A stretch of DNA of 64,000 bases from Proales similis (GCA_019059635.1 JAGVRJ010000002.1:310001-374000), one strand, 5' to 3'. Positions 23,494 to 35,903 are shown, counted from the first letter of the stretch. The notes: generated from the sequence alone by a model not told the origin. Made by a program: numbers and translations.

Positions 23494-25071
23494 ATGTCAG
23501 TTGTACAACAGCAGCAGCAGCAGGAGCCGACGAGCTCGATGGAGTTGGTCGCGCTCAGCGATAGCGAACGAGTCAAGAAACGCGTCCGAAAGGTGAATGT
23601 GCTTGACGAGGAGGCATTCATAACCGTAGGTGCTTTTTTTATTGATTCCTTCTTTTCCACGGATTGCTGCAACCAATTGGCTAGAAATTGGACCAGATTA
23701 TTGAGCGCGACTTTTTTCCGGACCTTGAACGCCTTCGACTCCAACAGGAGTATCAAGATGCGCTCAAAGAGAAGGATTACGAGCGAATGAGAGATTTGTA
23801 CACAAAGTACGACCGACTTATGACGGCCACTACGCCCGCTCGAACGCCGACAAGTAATCACAGTTGCCTGCTTGATGTGCTGGCCGTATTTAAACGTTCA
23901 AATTGCTCAAGGTCAAACTCCCAGAGAGTTTGAGCAGCTTCTCAATCAGGGCAAGAAACGTCGCTCTTCGGCCGAGTCGCTCTATGCCAACGCAGAACCG
24001 CCTGCCGAGAAAAGGGAAGGCCTCGATCAGTTCTTGGCCAAGAATACAAGCGAAGACAACAAATCGTTTGAAGGCATCCAAGACGAGAATGACCTGAAAC
24101 GACGCAACAAGACGCACAATGCGTGGCTGTACGAAAAAGAGCGCCTCTCGATCGCCGCTTCGTCCAAGTCGAATTTGATGATCACCGGCGAGCCTCAAGC
24201 GGCGCCGGACACATGGACCTACCGGGCCAAAAACAGCCTCATGTACTATCCAGAAGGTGAGACTCTTGCGAAAACGATGACGAGTCAGAAATTCTAATAA
24301 AAAAAAAAACAAACAGGCGCCGAAATGACCGAAAAAGAAGAAGCTGAACTATTTAAACGACCGCGAGTGATAAATCACGCCAACACAAGATTCGATCCCA
24401 AGTTGCTTGCCGCAGTTCAAAACTTGTCAAGCGAAAAGGGCTCGAACTCAGACGGAGAGTATCTAATGCCCGGGCTGAACGTAATTCCCAAAGTAGGCGT
24501 AGACGGCCGAGAGCTGCTCGCCAAAGAGACGCCCAAAGTGCGAGGCTACGGCATGGTCGACCCTTCACCGTCGCCTGCGCCGGGGCGAATGGCCGGCGAC
24601 GAGTCGCCCATGATGACTTGGGGAGCGATTGAGAGCACTCCGTTTCGACTCGATGCGAGCGGAATGACGCCTCGCACAAGCGGCGTGCCCGAGTTCAAGA
24701 TCCCGGAGCCGCCGCCGCGCGAAAAGCTTGCGCACAGTCTCGAGGAGGAGCTGAGCGCTGCCAAGCGAAAGAGAAAGCTGGAGGCCATTCAGCACATGCA
24801 GCGCAATCTCACCTCGCCGTCCATATCGGGTCGAATAAGCAGCATGTCGCCTGCCGCACAGAAACTGCTCTCGTCTAAAATCGGAGTGAAAGTAAACACG
24901 CCGTCGCCCAGATCTACGCCTTCGTCCAAATCGACTCCGCTGGGCACTCCTTCGTCTAGTCCTCTGGTTCAACGATCGCCGCTGCCCACCAGAGCGCTCG
25001 AATCGCTCAAGCAGAGTAGAAACGCTCAATCGTTGACCGACAATTTACTCAAACTGCCCAAGGACTCTTGA
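23494..25071 (+). CDS. ESS2: Splicing factor ESS-2 homolog (DGCR14)
   Basis: Four exons: 23494-23625, 23685-23853, 23912-24256 and 24317-25071; phases agree and give 466 residues. Near the N-terminus are a short Gln run and VLDEEAFITKLDQIIERDFFPDLERL, followed by TPxxF. The middle has LDQFLAKNTSEDNKSF, HNAWLYEKERLSI, WTYRAKNSLMYYPEG and PRVINHANTRF. These are the conserved blocks of the Es2/DGCR14 family, a nuclear protein of the spliceosomal C complex. The final third is Ser/Pro-rich with TP and SP sites. AATAAA follows at 25118. The next rightward gene begins less than 200 bp downstream. Confidence 0.93.
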
Positions 25072-25117
25072 ATATATTCTCTCGTTCACTTGTTTTGCGA
25101 TCTAATTTTAGAATGTA

Positions 25118-25123
25118 AATAAA
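25118..25123 (+). terminator. Poly(A) signal of ESS2
   Basis: AATAAA 47 bp after the ESS2 stop codon. Confidence 0.6.
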
Positions 25124-25245
25124 GAAAATCAAAGAAACTTTCAGCAGTCCTTCACACTAGTCTGATTGAATGCTCTTCAAATGAGCCATTCCTTTGAATC
25201 AGATCGTTTGAGCCGAGAGTTGGAAAAATTAAAGCAGCGCGCAAA

Positions 25246-26639
25246 ATGGACGAATCCTTCAACGAAATGAGCAAGAGCATTCGCGGCTTCGAGTCGTCTT
25301 TTCAAAATTTAGGTGAGCTGCATGTGTCAAATTGGTTATCGGAGCTTAAATCAAGAACTGACGCTGAAGAGCTCGAACGAGAGCGATACATTTCACGCCT
25401 GGACGAGCTAGATGCAGAAATTAAAGGTTTCGCCCTGTTTTTAGCTCGCAGCCAAGTAGAGCGAGAGAGTCATCAACAACCATATCGAATCTAAGAGTTC
25501 CAGGTGCGAGCTGACAGATGCGAATCAGAGACGACTAGTGTCGAAGAGCAAAGCAAAGAGCTGAGAGAAAAGATGAAAATCTACGACTCGGTCAAAGTCA
25601 AGCTCATCGAGAGCGTAGAAAGGCAGCCGACTTTTTTGCGCTCTCATTTTGACTAATTCGGCTAAATTTGAAACAAAATAGAATGAAATGGACGTGCAAG
25701 ATCGAGACTGAAAGTATCAAGCAGTTGCGTAGTAGAGTTGAATCTGAACGAGTGAGGCTCGACCAGAATCTGTACGTCATTCTTAAATAGTCCCAATCAA
25801 GCCGTAGAATCATCGAGCTTGTTTGAGCAGAAGAGAAAAAAAAGCCGAACTGGATGAGGGCATTGGACAGATAGGCAAACATCGAGAGATGGCTCTGATC
25901 ATGAATGGCACTGAGTCGCAAATGCAGGCTGTGGCACAAATTGACGAGATCGAAAGAACAAGAGCCAAGTGAGAGAGAGAGAGAGAAACGAATCGCCCGC
26001 TATGGCTCTTGTTCAAGTTGTCTTTTAAAGTTTAAACGAGGCTCTGAGTAGAAAGAGGGAGCTTGAGACATGCATCAAAACGCATCAAGCCAACACACAG
26101 ACTGGCTGGAACGAATGCCGGATTCTGATTGTTCAAATGTTTGATTCGCTTTCTCCAGTCCGCCAATGATTTTAACTCGACGCCTTTCAAAGCGCTTCCC
26201 TCTTCATTCAGCTGAATAGGAAGCGAGTCGCAGAGCAGAATCAGGTTCGAAAACCTTTCTGCTCTTCTCAAGCAAACAGGCAATTCTGACCCCATCGATT
26301 AGAAGGACAATTGCGAGGAGAGCAAAACTGATGAGCACTTGAAATTCTCCAATTTTGAGCCAGAAAGCAGAAGGACGAGTTCTTCAAGACGATTCGAATC
26401 TAATTCGGATGAGAGCTCCAGGAAATGCGAGAGCAGCTCATTTTCGTTTCGGTTTGAGCCAATCACCAAAGGCTCGTGTAGCATTCGGCTGAACAAATCC
26501 GAAGCCGGAAAATGTAAGAAATCAAGTTTTAGTCGAGTTAGTGGCCGATTGAATCTCTGAAACATGAGCACGACATGATTGTGATCATGACCATCAGACC
26601 AGGAACAGAGCAGCACTGAGAGCGTTCCATTCAGCTTGA
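25246..26639 (+). CDS. Coiled-coil protein, possibly kinetochore SPC25
   Basis: Eight exons can be joined in phase: 25246-25426, 25496-25614, 25701-25771, 25831-25968, 26031-26130, 26212-26244, 26303-26536 and 26598-26639, about 305 residues. Residues 1-20 (MDESFNEMSKSIRGFESSF) resemble the N-terminus of SPC25, which I recall as having KSI followed by spaced Phe. A long Glu/Lys/Arg-rich coiled coil follows. The end has SSFSFRFEPITKGSCSIRLN and a short last exon ending in RAALRAFHSA, compatible with a degenerate SPC25 RWD fold and C-terminal helix. SPC25 would be part of the Ndc80 complex. The exon-5 donor (GTTCAA) is weak; if that splice is not used the protein stops at 26169. The opposite strand of 26299-26616 is also open. 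That a coiled-coil gene is here is likely; the name is tentative. Confidence 0.45.
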
Positions 26640-27159
26640 CGAACGACGCATCACGTCGACACTCGACGCGTCCCTTTAACCCGTCCGATTACTTTAAGAG
26701 CTGAAGAGTCATATGCCGTCAGTAATTGGACTAGTCCGAGCACAAGCTCAGCTGATTAGACACAACGCCTGATTAACTGGCGAGAAGTAAATAAACCGAG
26801 TTGAAACTCTAGCAATTTTGTTTCGAAGGAGTAGCAGTTGGGAGGGAGTGTGCGCCGCGACTCGAATAGGCCGGCTCGTCGTTCATATATTGATGCGTTC
26901 GTCATAGCAACCTGAGGAGACTGTGCCTCTCCTCTAATTATGAGCCTGCAAAACAATTCGTTTGTCATAAACGCCTAGAAAAGTTTTCTGCAATTATGCT
27001 CAGCCAAATGGGAACTAAATCGACTCTGAACCGGCTTGTCGGCTAGACTCGCACTTTTCCTGCTCGCCCGAAATTTTCTATTCACGCATACTTTCTGCTG
27101 TAGAAATTGCTTACATTCGATGTGCTGTGGTTTGCCGCCGCGTGTGTCAGGCCGATTAA
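26640..27159. other. Intergenic region
   Basis: About 0.5 kb between the coiled-coil gene and ARMC2. No supported coding frame or repeat was found. Confidence 0.45.
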
Positions 27160-30100
27160 ATGAGAAGCAGCAGCATGTCCATACCGAACTCGCCGCCGAC
27201 AAATAGCCAGGCAAGACACAAGCCGCTGGCGGTGGCCAATGCCAACGCAAAACTGTTGAAGGAGGCACGCGAGAAGATGCTAGAAGCCAAGCGCTATCCG
27301 GCGCCAATCATGCCCGACTCGGCCGGTTTGGTCCGCACTCTGGCCTCGACCAGGCCGTTTACGCCCAGAGACGAAAAGCGAAGCTTATTCGGTCCCAAAA
27401 GCACCCGGCCAGTAAACGAACGTCCGCCAAGTTCGTTCAGGTTGGCATTCTCACATCGATGCGTCCTCCCTGCTGTTCTGATTCTCACTCTAATCGCAGC
27501 ATCGGATCGAAAAATTTTGAACACGAGTCAATTAACGGGCGGCCGATATCGGCCACTCGGCTCTCGCCCATCGAAAGGGTAAGCACTTGTGCTCTTCGAA
27601 TTCAGATGCGCAATTAGACGACTGAGCGAAAAAGGTGCCGAGCGGTCGACTAGGAAGCGCGTCAAGTTTCAAAGAGACTGACGAGGACGAGAATCATTTG
27701 TTGAAATTGGACACGAGCGGCATGGGCAAAGGCCGTCTCGCGCCGCTCCAAGTCAATGCGAAAGAGGCCGGCAAGCGAGCAAACGAACCCAAAGTGATCA
27801 GTTCAAGTGTAAAGCTTAGTCAAGTGGAGAGCAGCATCTGGCAGAATGATATTGAGCCCATGCTCAATTCAATCGAGCGGCAATTTAAGCAGAATTTGGC
27901 CGAGAAATTCGCCGAAACGTGCGATCAGCTTTGCCTGCTGCTCAAGAGCAGCGATGTTCATTGCAAAGTGCTCGCCAAGCAGACGTCGGCCGTCAAGTCG
28001 TTGTTCAAATATCTCGACTCCAACAACGATCGAATCCGTCTCAAAACGCTCAAGTTGATTCTAAACGTAACTCGCTTTGCCGTTGCCATTTTCTGTCGGC
28101 CATTTCATCAGTCCAGACAGGTGAAAGTGAGCCAAAGCAATCTGACAAACGTGTGCCGCATGCTCTTCTCGCTGAGTCGCAACAAAGACAACGACGGCCA
28201 CTTTGCCGACGAGGATATGCTCGGTAAGCAGCAGCCAGCGTTTTATCTCCTCTTTTCTCACTAATTAAACGTTTTTTGCGCATTTTTGCGTCGCCGACCG
28301 AAAAGCTGCACTGCTCGCTCTCGACGAACATTTGCACGAGTTTAAAACAAATTCTGACGCTCTGGTCTACTACTGCGGCATGTTGAAGAATTTGTCGGAA
28401 AATCAGAAAATAGTGAAATTCTTGTCGGCAAAGAACGTGGAGTCGAATCTCACCCGATTCATTGGCGAACTGTGTAAACATGTGAGATTGTAGACAATTG
28501 CGACCAGACTGGCACTGCTCTTAAATTTGGCGCATTTCAGTTCAAAGAAAACGAGACGCTCAAGTCTGAAGCCGGTCACGCTTTGGTTCAGGTGAGTTAG
28601 AATAAGCGCGATTGTATGGCAACAAAAGCCGATTTGCGATCATTTTCAAAGATAACGGCCACACTGCGAAATCTGGCCGATCTGAACAGCACTCGACAAA
28701 AGTTTCTCAGCTTGAATTTAATCGAACGACTTGTCTACGTGCTCAAGTATTACACAGGCGACAGCGAGCTCTCGCTCAACATCTCGCGCATTCTCAGGTT
28801 TGTGCTCGTGGCGCCCGTTCAACCATGAAATCTAATTGAACACAAACAAACAGTAAACTCACTCTACATTCCGACTGCTGCCGTGAGCTGGTTCGATTCG
28901 ACTCGTTCTACAAGTCGTTCATAAAAGTGATCATAAAACACGAGGCCAAAAATGACCTTGTGGTCAGAGTTGCGTTCATTCTCGGCAATCTAACCGGTCG
29001 TCATGAGGAGGCCCGAGTCCGTCTCTATGGCGAGAAGCATGCGCTCGAAACTCTGCTCAACACGTTGAAAGTTTACTTCGAGCTCGACCAACAGCAGCAG
29101 CAGCAGCAGGTAGGCCTCAATCGAGCAGACTCAAGAGAAACAAGTTCAAGTCGCCTTTGCGTTCAAGTCGCATTCTCGACTGCTGGTCAGTGATGAAGCC
29201 GACAACTTGTCAGAGCACGAAGCAAGCGCCAACGAGGATGTAATGATCAAAATAATTCGAGTGATGGCCAATCTGGCGATCAGTGAGCAGATCGGCTCGA
29301 CGCTGGCCGAAAATCACGAGCTGCTCGAAACTCTGCTCAACATTCTCGGTGAGTGAGAACGGCTCGATGTAGTGAAGGCGCTGTTCTTAAATGCTAGATT
29401 AGAAGCAAAAGATCTCGCTTGCGAGGAGCTCGTCATCAACGCAATCGTGACCATTAACAATCTCTCCTACTACAACTCACAGCTCATATTCGAGCGCTCG
29501 CAGAAAATAATCGATTGTAAGTGAGAGGCGAGCTCGTTCTTTCTTTGCCAGTCTGACTCAGGCCCAACAGGTCTAATGGACTATTTGCTGTCCAACAACA
29601 ACGAGGCTATACTCGAGTGCTTCCGTGTGTTTGCGAACTTATCGCGCGACGCCCAGACCCGAAGCTACTTGGTCATCCGCAAAGGTGAGTTCACTCTACT
29701 CAACCGGCTAAAAGTGCGCTCATCGCTTCTGGTAGTGAATCACTTGGCGATTGTCTACTTGGGCTCGGGCATGCGCGAGCTTGTTTACATAGTCACTGGC
29801 GTGTTGATAAACATGATGAGCGACGCAGAGAACCGACTCGTTCTAAAAGACGAAAAAGGCGTGCGAAAGTAAGTTGTTGAGCAAGAGCCTTGTTGGAGAG
29901 TGTCAAAGCAGCCACTTTTGCTTGTCAAGACTCATCGAGCTGCTAAGTGAGCTCGGCCCGTCAGACTGGCAGCTTTCCTCAATGATCTGCAAGGTGCTCA
30001 TGAACTACAGCGACCGATCTCGATCAGTGCCGGGCACGTTGTTGTTCGGCGACGAAGAGCTCTCTCTGCTTCACATGATTCTGAGCGAACTGTTGGGTAA

Positions 30101-30331
30101 CTTGATCTCTCAGCTTGATCATCCTAACCGTCAGCGCTCTGATTTATGTCGCAAATAGACGAGAGATTTGCTCTCAGAGGCCAGGAGAGGACGGGCACCA
30201 ATGGACATGGCAGCGTAGACAAACTAGAAAGCTTGGACGATTACATGAACAATATTTGGAGCGAAGAATTTCATCCGGTTGGCAAACTTTTGCTCAAGCG
30301 AGTAATCGATTTCGAGGCCGAGCAAAGCTAA
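27160..30331 (+). CDS. ARMC2: Armadillo repeat-containing protein 2
   Basis: At least 12 exons, starting at 27160-27440, 27500-27578, 27635-28066, 28121-28223, 28306-28481, 28541-28591, 28652-28797, 28854-29109 and 29168-29350, then further exons to TGA/TAA at 30331. The disordered N-terminus has RPFTPRDEKRSLFGP and RPPSSFR, matching the conserved ARMC2 leader. The rest is a stack of helical armadillo-like repeats with motifs such as LKLILN, YYCGMLKNLSEN, TATLRNLADLNSTRQKFL, VAFILGNLTGR, RVMANLAI, VTINNLSYYN, CFRVFANLSRD and VTGVLINMMSD. ARMC2 is needed for sperm and ciliary axoneme assembly, as an adaptor for radial spoke transport. A CAG-coded Gln run ends one exon at 29091-29109. The 51-nt segment 29685-29735 could be an intron or be retained in frame. 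Confidence 0.87.
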
Positions 30332-30592
30332 TTACGTTTGATTGTTGGTGGGCGCAACTAGAATTTATTCCTTGCTCTCTCAGTCGCAAACAAGTGACCT
30401 CGCCCCTATTACGCCGAGAACAGAAGGAGGAAAATAGAAAGCCAAATAGGGCCGCTTTGTTAGCTTAACGTTCCAATTCTCTGCGACCCGTTCTGCTTTA
30501 TTTATTTGGTTTTTTTTTTCTCTCTTCCATTTTTATTGTCATTTTTATTGGCGACCAACGAACAGAGCTGCGATGGATAATAAAAAACTTAA

Positions 30593-33500
30593 TCAAACAC
30601 AAGTCAGATAGAAATTGGGATAGAAGCGGGCGACTTGCTGGACAAGATTGTCAAAGGCGCCAATGAACCTGTTCAGTGCGTGGGCGTCCAAGGCGCACAT
30701 TTCGAGACGCAGCTTTCTCTCAGCCAGCCGTTGGTCTGAAAGCAGACAAAGGCGAATGCAAACGTCGTCGACGGTGCGCCCGATAACCACGTCCTTCCAG
30801 TCGACTCGTTCGAATAGATGCGGCTGCAAGAAGCATGAGATCATGCTGAATAGAGTTGAACTGAGCTCGAACGCCCAATTGAACTCGATTGTTTGCCTGT
30901 GCTTGTGCTCACTTGGCATCGGTTTGCTTATTAAGCAGTTTATTTCCTCCTCGAGTTCTTGTTCGTTGAACGCCGAGCTGCTCGTGGCCGCCTCGTCGAA
31001 CACGAACGCGGTGTTTTGAATTTCGTTGAACTCGTCGTCGTAGCGCACCTCCACCGAACTCCACAGCTTCTTCTCTTTTCTAATCGCGTTCTCCTGTTTG
31101 AACTTGTTTCGAACCGAGCGGATCCTGTCCAATTTCACAAAGTACAACTCAAACTGGTCGGCGAACAAATATCGCCCGATTGAGCCGGCCAGTTGGTCGA
31201 GACGAGCCGACTCGGCAGCGAAGCAGTTTGTGGCCAATATGGGAACAAGAATCTGAGAGAAGGCGCAACAATCCTCGATATATTCTGTTCGGCTCTGCGC
31301 GAGGGCACCGACCTTGGCCAGCGTGCTGCACGCCTCGTCGAGTGCTCGCTGGTCGAACTGGCTCGTCAACAAACAAATCACCTCGAGCAGGCGCTGGTCG
31401 AACAGGCCGTACCGGCTTGCATTCGCCAGCGATTTGAACAGGTCTTGCTTGCGTACAAACATGCCAATGGACCAGGCGAACTTCTCCACCTGCTGGCGAT
31501 CTATTTTGGCCACAAATAGAAGATTGAAGTATTTTATGAGATCGGTGACGCGCAGAAACACTTTTCGTCGGTCAGACGAGTCCAGCTGGTCGCTGACAAA
31601 CAGTTCGCCGATGCATTGCGAATACTTTACAATCGCGTCCACATTCAAATCGGCCGTGTTGGCTGCCATTTGAGCCGCCAGATTGCTGTCGTTGGCTATT
31701 TCTTCTTTTAGAGTGTCGAGTTCGATCTGGGCCTGCTTTAGTTTGCCTTTGAGATCGCGCACTGAGTTGCGTAGTTGAAGTGGCGCTCGAGAATCGAGCT
31801 GAATCGTACTCTGCTCGAGCGACAAGCAAGCCAGCTCGATCCGGTCGTAGTCAACGCTTGAGCGGATGTGAGAAAGCTTAAAGTCAATCTGAAGCGCGAG
31901 CAAAGACTCGATTCGCTTCCTGGCCAACTTGACGTTGAACAGGTCTGATTGGTCTAGCTTATGTTGGTCTTCTCTCAGGCGCCTTTTCATTGCTTCCAGG
32001 TCCGCTTGGCATCGCTGAATAACGTCCGACTCTTCTCTAACTTTGCCAAAGCTGACCAGTTCGATTTGAATCGACTGTACCGTCTCTAGACTGGTCTGAG
32101 TGAGTATTTTCTCAATCCAACGGCCGACCATGAACCAGTGTGACTCGGCCGAGTAGGTTTTTGGCTCGTAAACAACCACGAAGAGAAGCGGCTCTCGATT
32201 CGAACTGCTCGACGAGATGAAGAGAGAATGGGCCACTTGGTGCAGTTCGTCGGAGCCCAGATCGATCATTAGCCATTCGATCCTATTCTCGCTGCGTTTG
32301 TACAATAGTCTCATCACCGACTCGTCGTTTAGCTGATCTGCTCGTCGCGGCCCGAGTCTGCTCGAGTTGTGATCGGTGAGCAAATTGCAAACTTGACGTC
32401 TGGCCAAGTCGTTGGAGCCCATGACGAACAGCTTGGCAAAGTAGACAAAGTCAAGGTTCCTCTGCTCGAACGTCGACAAGAAGTTGAAGATTTTGTACAA
32501 GTTCTGCGTTTGCCAGACTTCTCTGGGCGGCTGAACGAGCCTGTTGTCCATCAGCCAGAGACCGGTCTTTTGCAGTCTGATGTAAGAATGCGCCACGCCA
32601 AGCGACTCGAGCCGACAGATTTGCACCGGAACTCGCTCCAGCTGATTTGAGCTCAGGTCGAGATAGGTCAAGCAGACCAGACTGAAAAGCGACTCGTCCA
32701 GTTCGCTGAGCTTGTTGTGGCTAAGGTCAAGCCTCTGCAGGCCGCCGAGACGCGCCAGGCCCGGGCCCAATCGCTCGATCTGGTTGTTATTCAGCAACAG
32801 CTCTCTTAGGCTGGACAGGCTCTCGATCGGATCGAACACTTCAAGCTGATTGGCGCTCAAGTCGAGCCGCTGCAGCTGGGAAAGCAGAAAGAGCTCGGCT
32901 GGTAATCGTTTAAAATTGTTTCCGGATAAATTCAGAATGCAAAGAGTGGAAGCGATGCTTTCTAAGTGCGGCGCCTGAAAGCCAGACATGAAGTTGGAGC
33001 TCAGATCGAGTTCGTGCAGAGCCTTGAGGCAATTCTCGGGCCAGTAGTTAATCTTGGTGCTTTTCAAATTCAACTCCTCGAGACCTTCGAGTTCGAAGAC
33101 GACGCTCGGGATGTGCTCGCTTTTTATTTGCCCTTTGAAGAGCAGGTTCTCCATGTAGTTGTCCAAAATGGACGTGAAGTTTGAATAAGAAAGGCGAAGT
33201 TGACGCAGGTTCGTGCATCGCTTCAACTCGTCGGGCAGATGATCGATTTGATTGGCCATCAAATTCATGAACTCGAGCTGCGAGCAGAAACTCAACTCGG
33301 CCGGAACTGTGGTCAGATTGCATTGTGACAGGTTCAGGCGCTTAAGGCCTTGCAGGTTGCCGATCTCGGGCACTAGGATGCCCAGTTTGTTTTTGCTCAA
33401 GTCGAGCTCTTCGATCGACGTGCACATCCAAACAGTGACCGGCACGAATCTTAAATTGCATTCGCTCAAATTCAACGAGCGAAGTTTGCTGAGGAATCGC

Positions 33501-33980
33501 ATGCTCAGCGGCAGGCATTCGGGATCGTCCGCCTCTTTCAGGCTGAGCGGATTTCGACTCAAATCCAAATGCTCTAGATTGGCTAGATTGCTTATTGCCG
33601 GTGCCAGAGAGCGCAGGTTATTGCCCGATAGAATCAATTGTCGCAGAGAGGTCTCTAGAAAATTTCAAACGCAACTAGAAACCTCAGAGGCACCATGTGA
33701 ACAGGTTGAACTCGAACATACTTTCATAGACCTTGTTGGGCAAGACGGTGAGTCCTTGGTCCAGCAAGTACTCAATCTCGGCCGAGGATTTCAGCGGGCT
33801 TTTACTGCGAATACTGGCTCGACTCTTGCTGCCCTTAGACGGACTCCGACTTTTGTTTCTACGGCGACTCGACTTTCTCTCGGGCGATGCTGATTTCGGC
33901 TTTTCAGCATTTGCCTGTGAACTGAGTCGGCTCTTGCCCGAGCGACTAGTTTTAGGCCTCGGTAGACTCGCACTGCTCAT
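30593..33980 (-). CDS. LRR-Roc-COR (ROCO/MFHAS1-like) protein with degenerate Roc domain
   Basis: Two exons, 33980-33722 and 33654-30593, give about 1,106 residues. Residues 1-85 are basic and Ser-rich. Residues about 90-450 hold some 14 leucine-rich repeats of the LxxLDLSxNxL type (LEHLDLSRNPL, IEELDLSKNKL, LQRLDLSANQL, LTYLDLSSNQL). Next comes a Ras-like segment: FAKLFVMGSNDLARRQVCNLL where a P-loop should be, RIEWLMIDLGSDELHQVAHSLF at the switch-II/G3 place and LLFVVVYEPKTY for the following strand. The C-terminal 500 residues, with a coiled coil, are COR-like and end in a cytosolic beta-rich segment. ROCO proteins are multidomain signalling GTPases. Here GxxxxGK[ST] and DxxG-type residues are missing, so nucleotide binding is doubtful. 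Nearly all coding sequence is one 3-kb exon. Confidence 0.75.
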
Positions 33981-34739
33981 TGCTACCCTAAACTGCCTAA
34001 ACTGCCTCTCATGAAAATCTGTGCCGCAAACTGTCACACAATCAAGTTGCTTAGCGACGCCGATTTCACTTCAATAACCGCCCTCCCTCTACCGGTGCGC
34101 TTCAAGTGCGCTCTTTCCTTTCAATAAGACAAAAAGCGGTTACCGCCCCGGCCCCGGTCTTAACAAGAAGGCAGGACTATATTCACTTGTCTTCAATTTT
34201 CAACTTGAATTATTTGCGCCAATTTTCCATTCATTCATTCTTGAATTTCAATGTCACTTTGACACAGAGAAAAACAGAGACAAAGAAACTAAAGAGAAAA
34301 AAAACTAAAGAAGACCGCGTTACGTAGAAAAGGAGTGAAATGAGAAGAGTAAATTGGGAGGAAAATAAAGAAACTGACAAAGAACTGATGCGAGAATTGC
34401 AACTGATGCGGGGTGAAGGACAACGCTCGTAAAGCAATCTTGTCTTGAAGCACGCCGCTTGAACATTGCAAAGCTCTCTCCTTCTCTCTTATTCGTCTTG
34501 GCTCCGAATCTGAGCCTTTGATCTCTCTCTCTCTCTCTGTTAATATACGGCGCTATAAAGCTGTTAATCTGTTGGCCACTGGGGTACCCAGTAAAGCGCC
34601 TTTTGTTGTTTTCGTTCGGCTCAATATTTCAAAGTGCCACTGTCCGCACGCATTTCTCAATGCTCACTCTTTAATTTAAGATCCATTCATTTTAAAGAAG
34701 CTTTAAAACACTGATCAGTGATCCCTGATACACGACAAG
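33981..34739. other. Divergent intergenic region upstream of RPLP0
   Basis: About 0.76 kb separates the ROCO-like start and the RPLP0 start. A (CT)n run lies at about 34522-34538, followed by an AATATAC-rich stretch. The remaining open frames on both strands are A/K-rich or Ser/Phe-rich shadows. Confidence 0.5.
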
Positions 34740-35876
34740 ATGGTCAAGGAAGGAAGAAGTGAATGGAAACAAAAGTACTTCGAGAAGATGTTCGTAAGTA
34801 GACTTGTTGCACTCGGCCGATTTAAGTGAGAAATGACCATGTTGGCTGCTTCAGGCCTACCTTAGCGAATATCCTCGATGCTTCATTGTGGGGGCAGACA
34901 ACGTCGGCTCAAACCAGATGCAGAAGATCCGCATCAGTCTTAGAGGACACGCCGAGGTTCTCATGGGCAAGAACACCTTGATGAAGAAAGCCATTCGCGC
35001 CTATCTCGAAAAGAACCCGAACTTTGAGAGACTGCTGCCGCACATTGTGGAGAATATCGGCTTGGTCTTCACCAAGGAGGACTTGAGCTCGGTCCGAGAC
35101 CGACTCTTGGAGAACCGAGTGGCTGCTCCGGCCAAGGCTGGCGCCATCGCTCCTTGCGATGTCGTCATTCCTGCCCAGATCACCACCATGGGCCCGGAGA
35201 AGACCAGTTTCTTCCAGGCCTTGCAGATCACCACCAAGATTACCAAGGGTACCATTGAAATTGTGGTATGTGCTCTGCGACTTGAATACTTGATCGTGCT
35301 CAGTCGGCTAATTGAACTCATCCAAGAACCCGATCAACTTGATCAAGACCGGTGACAAGGTCGGTGCCAGCGAGGCCGCTCTCCTTAACATGTTGGGCAT
35401 CTCCCCCTTCAGCTACGGTCTGGTCGTCCGTCAAGGTAGCCAATTAAATCCGCATCTCTCTTTGTCTCATACTCCGAATTAAATTCCCCTATAAAGTCTA
35501 CGACAGCGGCTCCGTCTTCAGCCCAAGCATCTTGGACATTAAGCCAGATGACATCCGGCAAAAGTTCATGGACGGCTTGAAGACTGTTGCGGCCATCTCG
35601 CTCCAGATCGGCTACCCGACCGTGGCTTCTGCGCCGCACTCGATCGCCAACGGCTTCAAGAACCTTATGGCCATCGCTGCCGCCACCGACATCGAGTTCG
35701 AGCAGGTCAAGACCCTCAAGGAGTACCTCAAGGACCCGAGCAAGTTCGCTGCTGCCGCCCCGGCTGCTTCGGCTGCTCCCGCTGCCTCTGCTGGTGGCGC
35801 TGCTCCGGCTGCCAAGGAAGAGAAAGAGCCTGAGCCCGAGTCTGACGAGGACATGGGCTTCGGTCTTTTCGATTAA
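34740..35876 (+). CDS. RPLP0: 60S acidic ribosomal protein P0
   Basis: Four exons: 34740-34793, 34855-35265, 35327-35435 and 35497-35876, phases consistent, 317 residues, the usual animal length. It starts [18 protein letters not shown], has [17 protein letters not shown] and [19 protein letters not shown], and ends in an Ala/Pro-rich hinge followed by [11 protein letters not shown], the P-stalk tail recognised by elongation factors. P0 anchors P1/P2 on the large ribosomal subunit. Codon use is strongly biased to C-ending codons, as expected for very high expression. AATAAA is at 35904. A pyrimidine-rich segment precedes the gene. Confidence 0.98.
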
Positions 35877-35903
35877 ACGCCTCCTGAGTCCTTAGCGAGT
35901 CAA

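Noticed and set aside
30648-31673. Rightward frames inside the ROCO-like gene
   Set aside because: They are shadows of the 1,014-codon leftward exon, which has clear leucine-rich repeats and biased codon use.
34106-34471. Lys-rich and Ser/Phe-rich frames upstream of RPLP0
   Set aside because: Low-complexity A-rich sequence read on both strands, with no conserved pattern.
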